Of a DNA stretch of 32,149 bases, positions 1-8,528 are shown one piece after another. Origin of the DNA: Candidatus Poribacteria bacterium (GTDB taxonomy: Bacteria; Poribacteria; WGA-4E; WGA-3G); NCBI GenBank assembly GCA_003635255.1, contig PYJC01000008.1, positions 1 to 32,149 of the forward strand, written 5' to 3'. Under the pieces are notes generated by a model. The model had not been told where the DNA came from and made no database searches. It worked only from the letters and a program-made list of their open reading frames with translations. How positions within the stretch are numbered: the first letter of the stretch is position 1; the number at the start of each line of letters is the position of its first letter. The position numbers and the translations under genes were made by a program.

Positions 1-816
1 CTCTATGCAAGCAACAGTGAACTCGATGGGGTCACACTCTTTCGTCTCTCTGATGCAGGTGATGTGTTTCTACCGGTTGAAGGTGTACCAGATTTTAAAG
101 AAGATACCTTACACAAGGAATGGTGGAACAAACGTATGGAAGCGAGAAGGAACGGCGAAGATGTTAATAAGGTGCAGGAACAGTGGAAAGCTAACCAGCA
201 CCGCGTCTTTGAAGAATGGAGCACAAATGGAACGTTTACTGTCGCTGACGATACCGTCTTCATGGAATACAGACATAAACTCTACAGATGGCGACGCGGC
301 GAAACGGCGTGGCATGACACAGGTCTGGAAGATCACGAAGGCATCTCACCTATTGAGGGAAAAGGGTTCACCCTCGCTGCTTCTGGGAACACCGTCTATG
401 CCGGGAAACGAGAGGGAACTCTATTCTTGTCCGAAGACAGTGGAGACACATGGCACGACATCACCGCAAACCTCGTATTTCCATTCGGCTATTTCAGAGA
501 AATGTTTTTCGCAGGGTCAACTGTCTATGTCTCAACCGATATGGGAGTCATGAGTTCAAACGATGGCGAGGCATGGCACGTAGTCACCGATACGGATCGG
601 AACAGACTTATCATGGACCGAATTACGGTCGATGGCGGAACAGTTTACGGCGTGGGTGATACTGGTGTCTATCAAGTAAATAACCAGACAAACGCATGGA
701 AACAGATTGCCCCAGAACTGCCACACACAGCGACCTCTTTTGCTATCGCTGGTGATACCTTCTACATCGGCACAAAACAAAACGGCGTACTCCGCTTCCA
801 ACGTGACCGTCAATAA
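1..816 (+). CDS. C-terminal part of an ECF sigma/Asp-box propeller fusion, 5' end outside window
   Basis: The reading frame is open from base 1, so this is the 3' end of a longer gene and the first internal ATG (64) is not its start. The visible 271 residues align almost residue for residue with the last part of the next gene (1609-4485), sharing stretches such as LYASNSEL, VTLFRLSD, DVFLPVEGVPDF and TFYIGTKQNGVLR. Two Asp-box motifs (S-x-D-x-G-x-T-W type) are visible: SEDSGDTWHD and SSNDGEAWHV. By homology the missing N-terminus should hold sigma2 and sigma4 domains and one membrane helix, making this a membrane-tethered sigma factor with an outside propeller; that part is inferred. It is a tandem paralogue of its neighbour, separated by a repeat-filled gap. 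Confidence 0.85.
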   Translation, partial: LYASNSELDGVTLFRLSDAGDVFLPVEGVPDFKEDTLHKEWWNKRMEARRNGEDVNKVQEQWKANQHRVFEEWSTNGTFTVADDTVFMEYRHKLYRWRRGETAWHDTGLEDHEGISPIEGKGFTLAASGNTVYAGKREGTLFLSEDSGDTWHDITANLVFPFGYFREMFFAGSTVYVSTDMGVMSSNDGEAWHVVTDTDRNRLIMDRITVDGGTVYGVGDTGVYQVNNQTNAWKQIAPELPHTATSFAIAGDTFYIGTKQNGVLRFQRDRQ

Positions 817-829
817 ATATTTTCTCCCC

Positions 830-1504
830 TTTTCCCCAGGCCCGGTAGGTTCGATTTTGCGGTGTACCCATAAGTGTCAATTTTAGAAAAAATAACTGTT
901 TTGTCTCCAGGCCCGGTAGGTTCGGTTTCCTAACCGAACCGGATTTTAAGAGAGTCGTTGCATCGTACACGATTGCTCTTTAGTCCCGTAGGGACGGTAT
1001 CTGTGTAGAAACGCATTTGCCCCAATGCTTTAGCCCCGTAGGGGCGGCATTTGTAGGGATGATCCCATAAAATACGACGAAATATCCCTAAATTGACACC
1101 TATGGTTCGATTTTGCGGTGTACCATAGGTGTCAATTTTAAAAATAATAACCGCCTGAATCCCCAGACCCGGTAGGTTTGGTTTCCTGGAAGAAACACCG
1201 TTTTTGCTTGGGGTCTTTGATAGGGTATTTCTGCGTATTTCTTGTAAGCAAAAACACCGAACCGGATTTTACACAAAAACCTTGAAGACTCCAAAAACCT
1301 CTTGAATCCCGTAGGGTTTATTTGCTTGGGTATTTCTTTAAGTATCTCTGTAGAAAAACGCGACCACACAGAACTAAGCCCCGTAGGGGCGGCATTTGAG
1401 GAAACGTTACCCCAAAAGGTTGCTGTGAAAATCCTAAATTGACACCTATGGTTCGGTTTTGCGGTGTACTCACCTGCTCCCTGATAAGGGGGGTGTTTCT
1501 TCAT
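830..1504. repeat. Mosaic of short dispersed repeats between two sigma-propeller paralogues
   Basis: The 792-bp gap has no convincing gene. It is built from recurring modules: CCCAGGCCCGGTAGGTTCG (about 835 and 907), GGTGTCAATTTTA (several copies), CCCCGTAGGGGCGGCATTTG (about 1035 and 1379), and a hairpin GGTTCGGTT-tcct-AACCGAACC near 920-940. Low-complexity strings related to TTGCTTGGGGTCTTTGATAG also occur. The same modules in a similar order reappear at about 16770-17480. The minus-strand open frame at 1100-1504 is translated repeat, not a gene. Confidence 0.75.
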
Positions 1505-1558
1505 AGGGGGTTATCTGCCGAAAATTGCATTTTATGCACCATTTCAACCTCCAAAGTA

Positions 1559-1581
1559 CGTTACTATATTAATGAAGCCTT
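1559..1581 (+). promoter_or_regulatory. Upstream element shared by sigma-propeller genes
   Basis: CGTTA followed by CTATATTAATGAAGCCTT lies 28-50 bp before the start codon. Related blocks stand before the third sigma gene (5019-5038, TATATATTAA then AGGGCTT) and before the secreted-protein gene (8550-8578, CGTTA then TATATATTAA then AGGGCTT). It could be a promoter or an operator; the exact promoter hexamers cannot be assigned by eye. Confidence 0.35.
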
Positions 1582-1608
1582 ATTCTTTATTTTTTCGGAG
1601 GGAGACAG

Positions 1609-4485
1609 ATGAAAGAGAATGATGTTGCATTAATTCAACGGACTTTGGATGGAGACGAGGGGGCGTTTACGACGCTCGTCAAGAAATACCAGAAATGGGT
1701 TCATACCCTTGTCTGGCGGAAGATCGGTGATTTCCATACCGCCGAAGAACTCACGCAGGATATCTTCCTGAAGGTTTACAAAAAGTTATCGACGCTAAAA
1801 CCGCCGGATCGTTTTCCGGGGTGGCTCTATGTCATCACCACGCGGCACTGTAGCACATGGCTCCGAAAGAAACAGGAACCGACGACCTCCCTGAATGCGA
1901 TACCCACAACCGAATTAGAGGCATTATGTTATGCACGATATGAGGCAGCGCGTGGCGAAGAAGCATCTATTGAACACCAGCGCGAACTCGTCAAACGCCT
2001 GCTTCAAAAGCTTCCAGAGAGCGAGCGCACTGTTGTAACACTGTATTATCTCGCAGAAATGACAAGTGAGGAGGTCGGTGCATTTTTGGGGGTATCGCCG
2101 AACACCATTAGAAGCCGACTCCGCCGTGCCCGCAAACGATTGAAAGAGCAAGCGCATTTGCTTCCCAGTACCTCCGGTGTGTTCCAATTACCGCCGACTT
2201 TAACCGAGGACATCATGCGTGAAATCGCTAAGATCAGACCTGAATCTCCTTCCGTAAGCAAACCTTGGCTACCGTGGGGTCTCTCTTTCGCATCAACCTT
2301 CTTGGTTATCCTGCTGATGGGGACGGGTCCGCTGGCGCTATCTCGTTTCCAGCAGCCCTACAATTTAAAAGCAACATCGGAGATGACAATAGAACTCGTT
2401 GACGCGCCTGTTGTCCTTGAATTGGCACGCAAATCCGATGCATTAACCCGATTCGGAAGAACCGATATCCCCGGTAAAAACAGCATCTCTGGATTCCAAG
2501 CAGAATCGCTCCTCATCGCGGCCGCGCAAGCAAACGAAACCGACCTGCCAACAGCAAAACCCGAATGGATTCAGACAAAAGGACCAGGTGGCGTTTCAAG
2601 TGCTGGACTCTTTCTCGCATCTGACGGGACTCTCTACGCTGTTGCGAAAACAGGGCTTTATCGGCTCACAGAAGCAGCAGACGCGTGGACGCTTGTCAGT
2701 GCCAGCGGTCCAAATCGCGAGTTTGATCCGAGCATGGCAGAATACGGCGACACCCTCTATCTCCTCACACCCAATGAACTCTTAGCCTCAGTCGATGAGG
2801 GTAAGACTTGGAATAGCCTCGGCGCACGACCTGAAGGACGAGTAAAAGCACTAATTATCACAGATACGGCAATATACCTCGTCCTCCAAACGCAAGTCTT
2901 TCGTTCTGAGGATGTTGGTAATACGTGGGAACCCATAGGGAAAGCCTTACAGTCTGATAATTTACCGGAGGGAGTTAATCCTGTTTTCCAGATTTGGGAG
3001 GCACTCGTTGTTGACAACACACTGTTTGTTGGAACCAGCCAAGGCCTTTTTCGATTTACAGATGACTGGAAAAAATTGCCGGTGCCAACTTCGCACGGTA
3101 TCAACTCATTAGCAGTCGCCGGAGATAGACTCTACGTCGGAACAATCGCAATTCCGCCGCAGGATCCGCATGCCTCAGTTTTCTATTCAACCGACCTCGG
3201 CGATTTCTGGATTGATATTACGCCGAATACTCATGAGTATCCAGTCAAACTAATAACTGCTGTTGAAGTTGTTCCACTCAAAGATTCGCTTATGTTGATG
3301 GGGGCCGGCGGTGTATTGCGTTCTGATGACGGTGGCGAAACATGGATGGATCCTGGGGGCGGCCAGAGTGCGTATCCTACTATCGCGTTAAATGAAAATA
3401 GTCTTTACCAAACCTCTCACGGTGGAATAACGCACTCAATAGATGGTGGTGTCACGTGGTACCCCTTTATCGATGGAATGGTGAATTCCGATGTTCCGAG
3501 TCTGGTTACGGTCAAAAACGTTCTATACGCACTAAACGCGCTAACGCCTACAGAAGTGCTCAGGTCTGCAGATAGCGGTGAGTCCTGGGAATCCATTGGC
3601 CCGCCTACTGACGAGAATGCTTCACTGGACGCAGCGCAGGCGAAACTCGTAACAGCCAACAGCATTCTCTACGCAAGCAACAGCGAACTTCGTAACGGTG
3701 TTACACTTTTTCGTCTCTCCGACGGCGGTGATGTGTTCCTACCCGTTGAAGGTGTACCAGATTTTGAAGAGGAAACCTTATACATGGAATGGGATAAAAA
3801 ACTCATAGAGGTGGAAAAAAACAGTGGGGATGTTAATAAAGTACTAGAACAGTGGAACGCCATCCTCAATCAGTGCATTGAAGAACAGCGGACGAATGGA
3901 ACGTTTACGGTCACTGACAATACCATCTTCATGGAATACAAACGTAAACTGTTTAGGTGGCGACGGGGTGAAACAAAGTGGCACGATACAGGTTTGGAAG
4001 ATCAGGATGGCATCTCACCGATTGAGGGAAAAGGTTTCACCCTCGCCGCTTTTGGGAACACGGTCTATGCCGGGAAACGAGAGGGAGCTCTGTTCTTGTC
4101 CCAAGACAGTGGAGACACTTGGCGCGATGTCACCGAGAAACTCGCCTTTCAGTATGGATATTTCAACGAGATACTGTTTGCCGGTTCAACCGTCTATGTC
4201 TTGACGGACATGGGGGCTATGAGCTCAACTGATGGTGAAACATGGCACGTACTCACTGATGTTGACGGAAATAGACTTATCATGGACCGAATTGCAGTCA
4301 ATGGCACGACGACTTATGGCGCGTGTGATAGGGGTATCTATCAGGTAGATCACCAGACAAACACATGGAAACAGATTACGCCAGAACTGCCACACACAGC
4401 AACCGCTTTTGCCATTGATGGCAATACATTTTACATCGGCACAAAGCAAAACGGCGTACTCCGCTTGCAACGCGACGATTGGTAA
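1609..4485 (+). CDS. ECF sigma-70 factor fused through one TM helix to an Asp-box (BNR) beta-propeller
   Basis: A 958-residue fusion. Residues about 18-90 are sigma region 2 (AEELTQDIFLKVYKKL, then GWLYVITTRHC). Residues about 127-180 are sigma region 4 with its helix-turn-helix (TSEEVGAFLGVSPNTIRSR). A linker (FQLPPTLTEDIMREIAKI) leads to one hydrophobic helix at about 223-245. After it come RFQQPY and about 700 residues with at least eight Asp boxes, such as SVDEGKTWNS, RSDDGGETWM and SQDSGDTWRD, typical of sortilin/BNR-type propellers. The expected topology is sigma in the cytoplasm and propeller outside, so activity probably depends on signal-driven release or on DNA binding at the membrane; this is inference. 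The start is supported by GGAGGGAGA 5 bp upstream. No separate anti-sigma gene is adjacent. It is a tandem paralogue of 1-816. Confidence 0.9.
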   Translation: MKENDVALIQRTLDGDEGAFTTLVKKYQKWVHTLVWRKIGDFHTAEELTQDIFLKVYKKLSTLKPPDRFPGWLYVITTRHCSTWLRKKQEPTTSLNAIPTTELEALCYARYEAARGEEASIEHQRELVKRLLQKLPESERTVVTLYYLAEMTSEEVGAFLGVSPNTIRSRLRRARKRLKEQAHLLPSTSGVFQLPPTLTEDIMREIAKIRPESPSVSKPWLPWGLSFASTFLVILLMGTGPLALSRFQQPYNLKATSEMTIELVDAPVVLELARKSDALTRFGRTDIPGKNSISGFQAESLLIAAAQANETDLPTAKPEWIQTKGPGGVSSAGLFLASDGTLYAVAKTGLYRLTEAADAWTLVSASGPNREFDPSMAEYGDTLYLLTPNELLASVDEGKTWNSLGARPEGRVKALIITDTAIYLVLQTQVFRSEDVGNTWEPIGKALQSDNLPEGVNPVFQIWEALVVDNTLFVGTSQGLFRFTDDWKKLPVPTSHGINSLAVAGDRLYVGTIAIPPQDPHASVFYSTDLGDFWIDITPNTHEYPVKLITAVEVVPLKDSLMLMGAGGVLRSDDGGETWMDPGGGQSAYPTIALNENSLYQTSHGGITHSIDGGVTWYPFIDGMVNSDVPSLVTVKNVLYALNALTPTEVLRSADSGESWESIGPPTDENASLDAAQAKLVTANSILYASNSELRNGVTLFRLSDGGDVFLPVEGVPDFEEETLYMEWDKKLIEVEKNSGDVNKVLEQWNAILNQCIEEQRTNGTFTVTDNTIFMEYKRKLFRWRRGETKWHDTGLEDQDGISPIEGKGFTLAAFGNTVYAGKREGALFLSQDSGDTWRDVTEKLAFQYGYFNEILFAGSTVYVLTDMGAMSSTDGETWHVLTDVDGNRLIMDRIAVNGTTTYGACDRGIYQVDHQTNTWKQITPELPHTATAFAIDGNTFYIGTKQNGVLRLQRDDW

Positions 4486-4519
4486 GTATCTCCTTTTTTT
4501 TTGTTTGTGCAGTTAAACA

Positions 4520-4550
4520 GGTTCGGTGCGGGTTCCAACCGCACCGAGCC
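4520..4550. repeat. Long hairpin of the GGTnCGGTT family, 35 bp after the sigma gene
   Basis: GGTTCGGTGCGGgTT and AACCGCACCGAGCC form a nearly perfect 14-bp stem. No T-run follows on either strand, so it is not a clear intrinsic terminator. The same hairpin class occurs at about 920, 14230 and 17215, marking it as a dispersed repeat. Confidence 0.55.
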
Positions 4551-4782
4551 GCCTCTCAAAACCCCATATCTCTATATCTCTAAGCATAACATGCGTAGGA
4601 TTTCGTGCAAATGTCAGCGAGAACACGCGAAATCCAACACTACCGATCTATCTCACCAACGATTACCTCCTTCCTCAAATGCCTCTACGACCCAGTTGGT
4701 GTCGAGACTGAACATCAGAAGTGACTTGACAAAATATGATGATGTGCATACGATGAAGTTGCGTCAATAGTCCTATGTTCCC

Positions 4783-4866
4783 AATTTGCTGGCGGGGTTT
4801 GCAACCCCGCAATTTGCTGGCGGGGTTTGTAACCCCGCAATTTGCTGGCGGGGTTTGTAACCCCGC
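4783..4866. repeat. Three tandem 28-bp repeats, each a perfect hairpin
   Basis: Units start at 4783, 4811 and 4839. Each holds GCGGGGTT-tg(c/t)-AACCCCGC, an 8-bp perfect stem with a 3-nt loop, separated by AATTTGCTG. The units differ by single bases. The rest of the 640-bp gap (4551-4782, 4867-4946) shows nothing gene-like. Confidence 0.85.
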
Positions 4867-4946
4867 TTCTTTTGCATACCCCTGTGAATTAAATATACCA
4901 AAATATCGCACTGCATACTAAATTTGTGTAAGTTCTGTTCTTATAT

Positions 4947-4980
4947 CAAGTTCACGTTACATGAACTTGTTTTATTTTTT
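4947..4980 (+). terminator. Rho-independent terminator
   Basis: CAAGTTCA-cgttaca-TGAACTTG is a perfect 8-bp stem with a 7-nt loop, followed at once by TTTTATTTTTT. It lies 146 bp before the third sigma gene and would end read-through from the second. Confidence 0.75.
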
Positions 4981-4989
4981 GCGGAATTA

Positions 4990-5038
4990 TGAAACTTTTT
5001 CACTTCAGATTGTGTCACTATATATTAAATTAGGGCTT
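4990..5038 (+). promoter_or_regulatory. Putative promoter block shared with 8529-8578
   Basis: TGAAACTTTTTC is followed about 20 bp later by TATATATTAA and AGGGCTT. The block before 8623 has TGTAACCTTTTC, then TATATATTAA and AGGGCTT at nearly the same spacing (23 versus 24 bp from AAC to TATATA). ECF promoters usually carry AAC in the -35 element, so autoregulation by the downstream sigma is conceivable. This is an inference from two matched sites and a weaker third. Confidence 0.4.
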
Positions 5039-5125
5039 ACAGTGTGTAATGGTAATGATTCGTAAGAAAAATGCCTAAGTCCTATTAATATGAACTGATA
5101 AACTTTCCTTTTCCAGAGGTGTCCG

Positions 5126-8122
5126 ATGAAAAATGATGATGTAAAACTCATCCAGCGCGTCCTCTCAGGCGATGATACTGCATTCTCTACACTCGTGAGA
5201 AAATACCAAAAATCCGTTCACGCCCTTGTGTGGCGGAAAATCGGCGATTTCCATATCGCCGAGGATCTCACGCAAGATACATTCCTAAAAGCATACCAAA
5301 AACTGGCGACCCTAAAGGAACCACAGTCTTTTGCGAGTTGGCTCTATGTGATAGCGACGAACCATTGCAAAACGTGGCTGCGTAAAAAGCGTTTGTCGAC
5401 ACAGGCGTTGCAGGACACAAGCCGTGTAGAGTTGGAAAGCGCAGCATATTCAGGATATGTCACTGAAGAAAATGAGCAGACGATAACACAGGTGCAACGC
5501 GAAGTCGTCAAGAAGCTGCTCGCGAAATTACAGGAGAGCGACCGGACCATCATCACACTCTACTACCTCGGCGGAATGACGTACGAAGAGATAAGTCAGT
5601 TTCTCGGTGTCTCCGTAAGTGCGGTTAAGAATCGTCTCTACCGTGCGAGGCAGTCTTTAAAAAAAGAGGAACCGATCGTTCGAGAGACTTTAGGCAACTT
5701 CCAAATCACACCGAACCTCACAGAGAATATCATGCAAGAGATCGCACGCATTAAACCCGTTGCACCGTCCAGTGGTAAGCCGTCCGTACCGTGGGCAATC
5801 GCCGCTTCCACGATTGTGGCGATGTTGCTAATGCTCGGCATTGGAAATCAACAATATGCAATCCGTTTTCAGCAGCCTTATAGCCTTGATGCCGCATCGG
5901 AGATGACAGTTGAACTGATTGAGGCACCACTCGTACTACACCGTGTCTCAAAACCGGATACGCGGACACAGATAGAAAGCATCAATACATCGCGCAGAAG
6001 CAACACGTCTAAACAGGCACCCAATAAGACCGCAGTGCTCGTTGCAGAAGCACACGCGGACGAAATGATCGCAGATTATACGAAATGGGAACTCCCGAAA
6101 GAAGCGAAAGTACGTCTCGGAAAAGGCGACATTAATAGGATCCGATTTTCGCCGGACGGCAACGAACTCGCCGTGGCGAGTAGCATCGGAATTTGGATGT
6201 ATAGCGTCGCTACTGGGGACGAGATCGCACTCCTTACCGGACATACAGCAGACGTTCGGAATATAGCCTTCTCTCCTGACGGACGGATTCTCGCCAGCGC
6301 GGGGAACGATAGAACACTCCGATTGTGGGATACCGATACCGGTCAACAGTTGACAGTGCTATCAGACGAACGAATTTCACCTTGGTCGATTGCATTCTCG
6401 CCTGACAGTACCACGGTTGCCAGTGGTAGCCGCACAATTCAGGTGTGGGATGTTGACACCGGAAATCCGCTCGCTACACTAACAGGACATACGGAGTCAA
6501 TTGGCGCATTGGCGTTTTCACCCGACGGAAAAATTCTCGCCAGCGCATCATGGGACATGTCAATTAAATTGTGGGACATCGCTACAGAGGAACAGTTATC
6601 AACACACTCCGGTCAAACATTCGTTTTTTCACCGGATGGAAAAACCTTTGCCGTTATAGGCGCGGATCCAGCAACTCAATCGCCAGAGATCACAAACGAC
6701 ACACCGCAAGAATCGGATCGCCAAGGTCCATCAATTCGCCTATTGAATATCGCTACAGGAGAACACCTGTCAACGCTCAGCGGAGAGACATTGGCATTTT
6801 CACCGGATGGCAAAATCCTCGCAAGTAGAGACGCAGATGGAACGATTCAATTGTGGAATCCAGCCACAGGAGAGCAGCTACGCACCTTCGTCCCACCTGA
6901 ACCCACAGATACCAAGCAGAGACCGCCTATCGTCAGGCATCCGGCACCACAGCATAATAGCTTGGTATTTTCACCCAATGGGTCTACTTTGCTAAGTCTC
7001 AATGATTACCACACGATTCACACGGTTCAATTGTGGAACGTTGCGGATGATAGATTTCTCTCCACAACAAAGACACACATAGGACCAGGACGAATCTATA
7101 TGTTTGCCTCGGCGTTCTCGCGAGATAAACCGATCTTTATGAGTGCCGACGAGACAGGAGCGGTTCACACATGGAATACAACGACTGGTGACCATTTTTC
7201 TACTTTTACCCTCAAAAGACACGAGGACTGGGGAAGCACATTAGGATTCTCTGCTGATGGGACAACCCTTATGAGTGTCGGTTCGTTAAGACAAGGCAAC
7301 ACCGTTCGGTCTTGGGACATCGACGGCAATAAAGAATTCGCACCGATGACGCTGCCACAGTTGAGTGTGAGAAGCGTTTCTACATTTTCGCCGGATGGCA
7401 AAACCCTCGCCGGTGTGACGGATGATACGAATACTATCGGGTTGTGGGACCTTCAAACCGGCACCCAACGCGCAACCCTTGTAGGACATACTTGGTTCAT
7501 CGAAACCATCACTTTCTCCTCAGATAGTAGCCTCCTCGCCAGTGGAGACAGAACAGGTGCGATTTATGTGTGGGATGTAGAGACAGGACATCGTAAGAAA
7601 ACGCTCAAAGGACATCAGATATCGGTCAAAGCGTTGGCATTCTCGCCGGATCGCACAACCCTTGCAAGCACGAGTCATCGCGATATTCGCTTGTGGGAGC
7701 TTGACACAGGCGATCCTCGCACCACCCTTATAGAACATGAAGACTCAGGACAAGCCGATACATTAGCGTTGGCGTTTTCGCCCGATGGTAAAGTGCTCGC
7801 GAGTGTTGGACATGGTAAAGTTCTCTTATGGAATGCTGATACGCACCGTTTATTATCGGAACTCTCCAGACGCGGCGCGCGAGTTAAAACGTTAGCGTTC
7901 GCTCCTGATAGTTCAATTCTGCTTATCGGATGTGGTGACGGAACGATAGAGATGTGGGATACCAACACCTATACCCTCAAATCCACTATCAAGCCGCATA
8001 CCGGAAGGATTGAAGTCCTGAGATTCTCTCCAGATGGTAAAACGCTCGCCAGTAGCAGCATGGATGGCACGATCCTCCTATGGCACTGGGCAAGCATCGT
8101 TCAAAGAAAAAAGACAAATTAA
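5126..8122 (+). CDS. ECF sigma-70 factor fused through one TM helix to a WD40 double propeller
   Basis: A 998-residue paralogue of the sigma/BNR fusions with a different sensor. Sigma2 is at about 20-90 (AEDLTQDTFLKAYQKL, SWLYVIATNHCKTWLRKK) and sigma4 at about 125-180 (TYEEISQFLGVSVSAVKNRLYRA). The juxtamembrane segment FQITPNLTENIMQEIARI and the post-membrane segment IRFQQPY match the BNR protein. The TM helix is at about 221-240. From about 335 onward there are about 15 WD40-type repeats, each with a core like FSPDGKTLAS followed by WD or LWD, enough for two seven-bladed propellers. The start has a modest GAGGTG upstream. This is probably a membrane-tethered, signal-gated sigma factor; ligand and target genes are unknown. 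The architecture is clear, the mechanism inferred. Confidence 0.9.
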   Translation: MKNDDVKLIQRVLSGDDTAFSTLVRKYQKSVHALVWRKIGDFHIAEDLTQDTFLKAYQKLATLKEPQSFASWLYVIATNHCKTWLRKKRLSTQALQDTSRVELESAAYSGYVTEENEQTITQVQREVVKKLLAKLQESDRTIITLYYLGGMTYEEISQFLGVSVSAVKNRLYRARQSLKKEEPIVRETLGNFQITPNLTENIMQEIARIKPVAPSSGKPSVPWAIAASTIVAMLLMLGIGNQQYAIRFQQPYSLDAASEMTVELIEAPLVLHRVSKPDTRTQIESINTSRRSNTSKQAPNKTAVLVAEAHADEMIADYTKWELPKEAKVRLGKGDINRIRFSPDGNELAVASSIGIWMYSVATGDEIALLTGHTADVRNIAFSPDGRILASAGNDRTLRLWDTDTGQQLTVLSDERISPWSIAFSPDSTTVASGSRTIQVWDVDTGNPLATLTGHTESIGALAFSPDGKILASASWDMSIKLWDIATEEQLSTHSGQTFVFSPDGKTFAVIGADPATQSPEITNDTPQESDRQGPSIRLLNIATGEHLSTLSGETLAFSPDGKILASRDADGTIQLWNPATGEQLRTFVPPEPTDTKQRPPIVRHPAPQHNSLVFSPNGSTLLSLNDYHTIHTVQLWNVADDRFLSTTKTHIGPGRIYMFASAFSRDKPIFMSADETGAVHTWNTTTGDHFSTFTLKRHEDWGSTLGFSADGTTLMSVGSLRQGNTVRSWDIDGNKEFAPMTLPQLSVRSVSTFSPDGKTLAGVTDDTNTIGLWDLQTGTQRATLVGHTWFIETITFSSDSSLLASGDRTGAIYVWDVETGHRKKTLKGHQISVKALAFSPDRTTLASTSHRDIRLWELDTGDPRTTLIEHEDSGQADTLALAFSPDGKVLASVGHGKVLLWNADTHRLLSELSRRGARVKTLAFAPDSSILLIGCGDGTIEMWDTNTYTLKSTIKPHTGRIEVLRFSPDGKTLASSSMDGTILLWHWASIVQRKKTN

Positions 8123-8199
8123 CAATCAACCCTCAAAAATCCAATCCATTGCTAACCTCGCCACCACAATGGTCCCCCTCTTGCCCTTCCCGAATAACG

Positions 8200-8285
8200 T
8201 TCCACTGACTGCTGGTGGTTTCCGACGGTTAATACGCTGACAACTGACTGCTGATGGTTTCCGACGGCTGATGGCTGACCGCTGA
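8200..8285. repeat. Dispersed CTGAC/TGACTG-type repeat
   Basis: ACTGCTGGTGGTTTCCGACGG and ACTGCTGATGGTTTCCGACGG form a direct repeat inside a stretch rich in CTGAC and GACTG words. Related strings occur at 12085-12123, 17678-17703, 22363-22450, inside recD2 (27155-27303) and at 28730-28826. Confidence 0.55.
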
Positions 8286-8300
8286 AAACTTTTTTATTTC

Positions 8301-8329
8301 TTGACAAAAATTCGCATTTTTGCTATATT
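8301..8329 (+). promoter_or_regulatory. Strong sigma70-type promoter, TTGACA-17-TATATT
   Basis: The -35 TTGACA (8301-8306) and -10 TATATT (8324-8329) are separated by exactly 17 bp. Transcription would begin near 8336, giving a leader of about 285 nt before the start codon at 8623. Confidence 0.75.
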
Positions 8330-8337
8330 TTACACAA

Positions 8338-8518
8338 CGGTTTTGCCATAAACCGACCTATTTATAAAGTCTGCCCTTCGCAAGCCATGGCGACTTTGCA
8401 TAGGCTACTCAAGTTACTGCGATAAAAGCGGTTTAACATGCCATGTAGCCTCGTATAAGTAACGTCAGTTCGATTTAAACAGTTCGGATGGGGTAACGGC
8501 TACATTTTCGCGTCCGAA
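8338..8518 (+). ncRNA. Candidate structured 5' leader with alternative pairing
   Basis: Several paired elements lie in the leader. CGGTTT/AAACCG is at 8338-8355. AGGCTAC (8402-8408) pairs with GTAGCCT (8445-8451) around an inner stem GTTACTGC/GCGG-tt-TAAC. TTCGGATG (8483-8490) pairs with CGTCCGAA (8511-8518). A second GGCTAC (8498-8503) could compete for GTAGCC, the arrangement of a switching RNA. I do not recognise a named riboswitch class; the conserved core of the c-di-GMP-I class was looked for and not found. The function, if any, would be control of 8623-9447. Confidence 0.4.
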
Positions 8519-8528
8519 ATCCGGAAAG

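Noticed and set aside
1100..1504. Minus-strand open frame of 134 codons
   Set aside because: Made of repeat modules shared with 16770-17480; no ribosome site or recognisable protein pattern.
4501..4770. 89-codon plus-strand ORF after the second sigma gene
   Set aside because: Starts in the hairpin repeat, has no ribosome site and no recognisable features.
8338..8518. c-di-GMP-I (GEMM) riboswitch before 8623
   Set aside because: The leader is structured, but the conserved core and tetraloop-receptor motifs of that class were not found.
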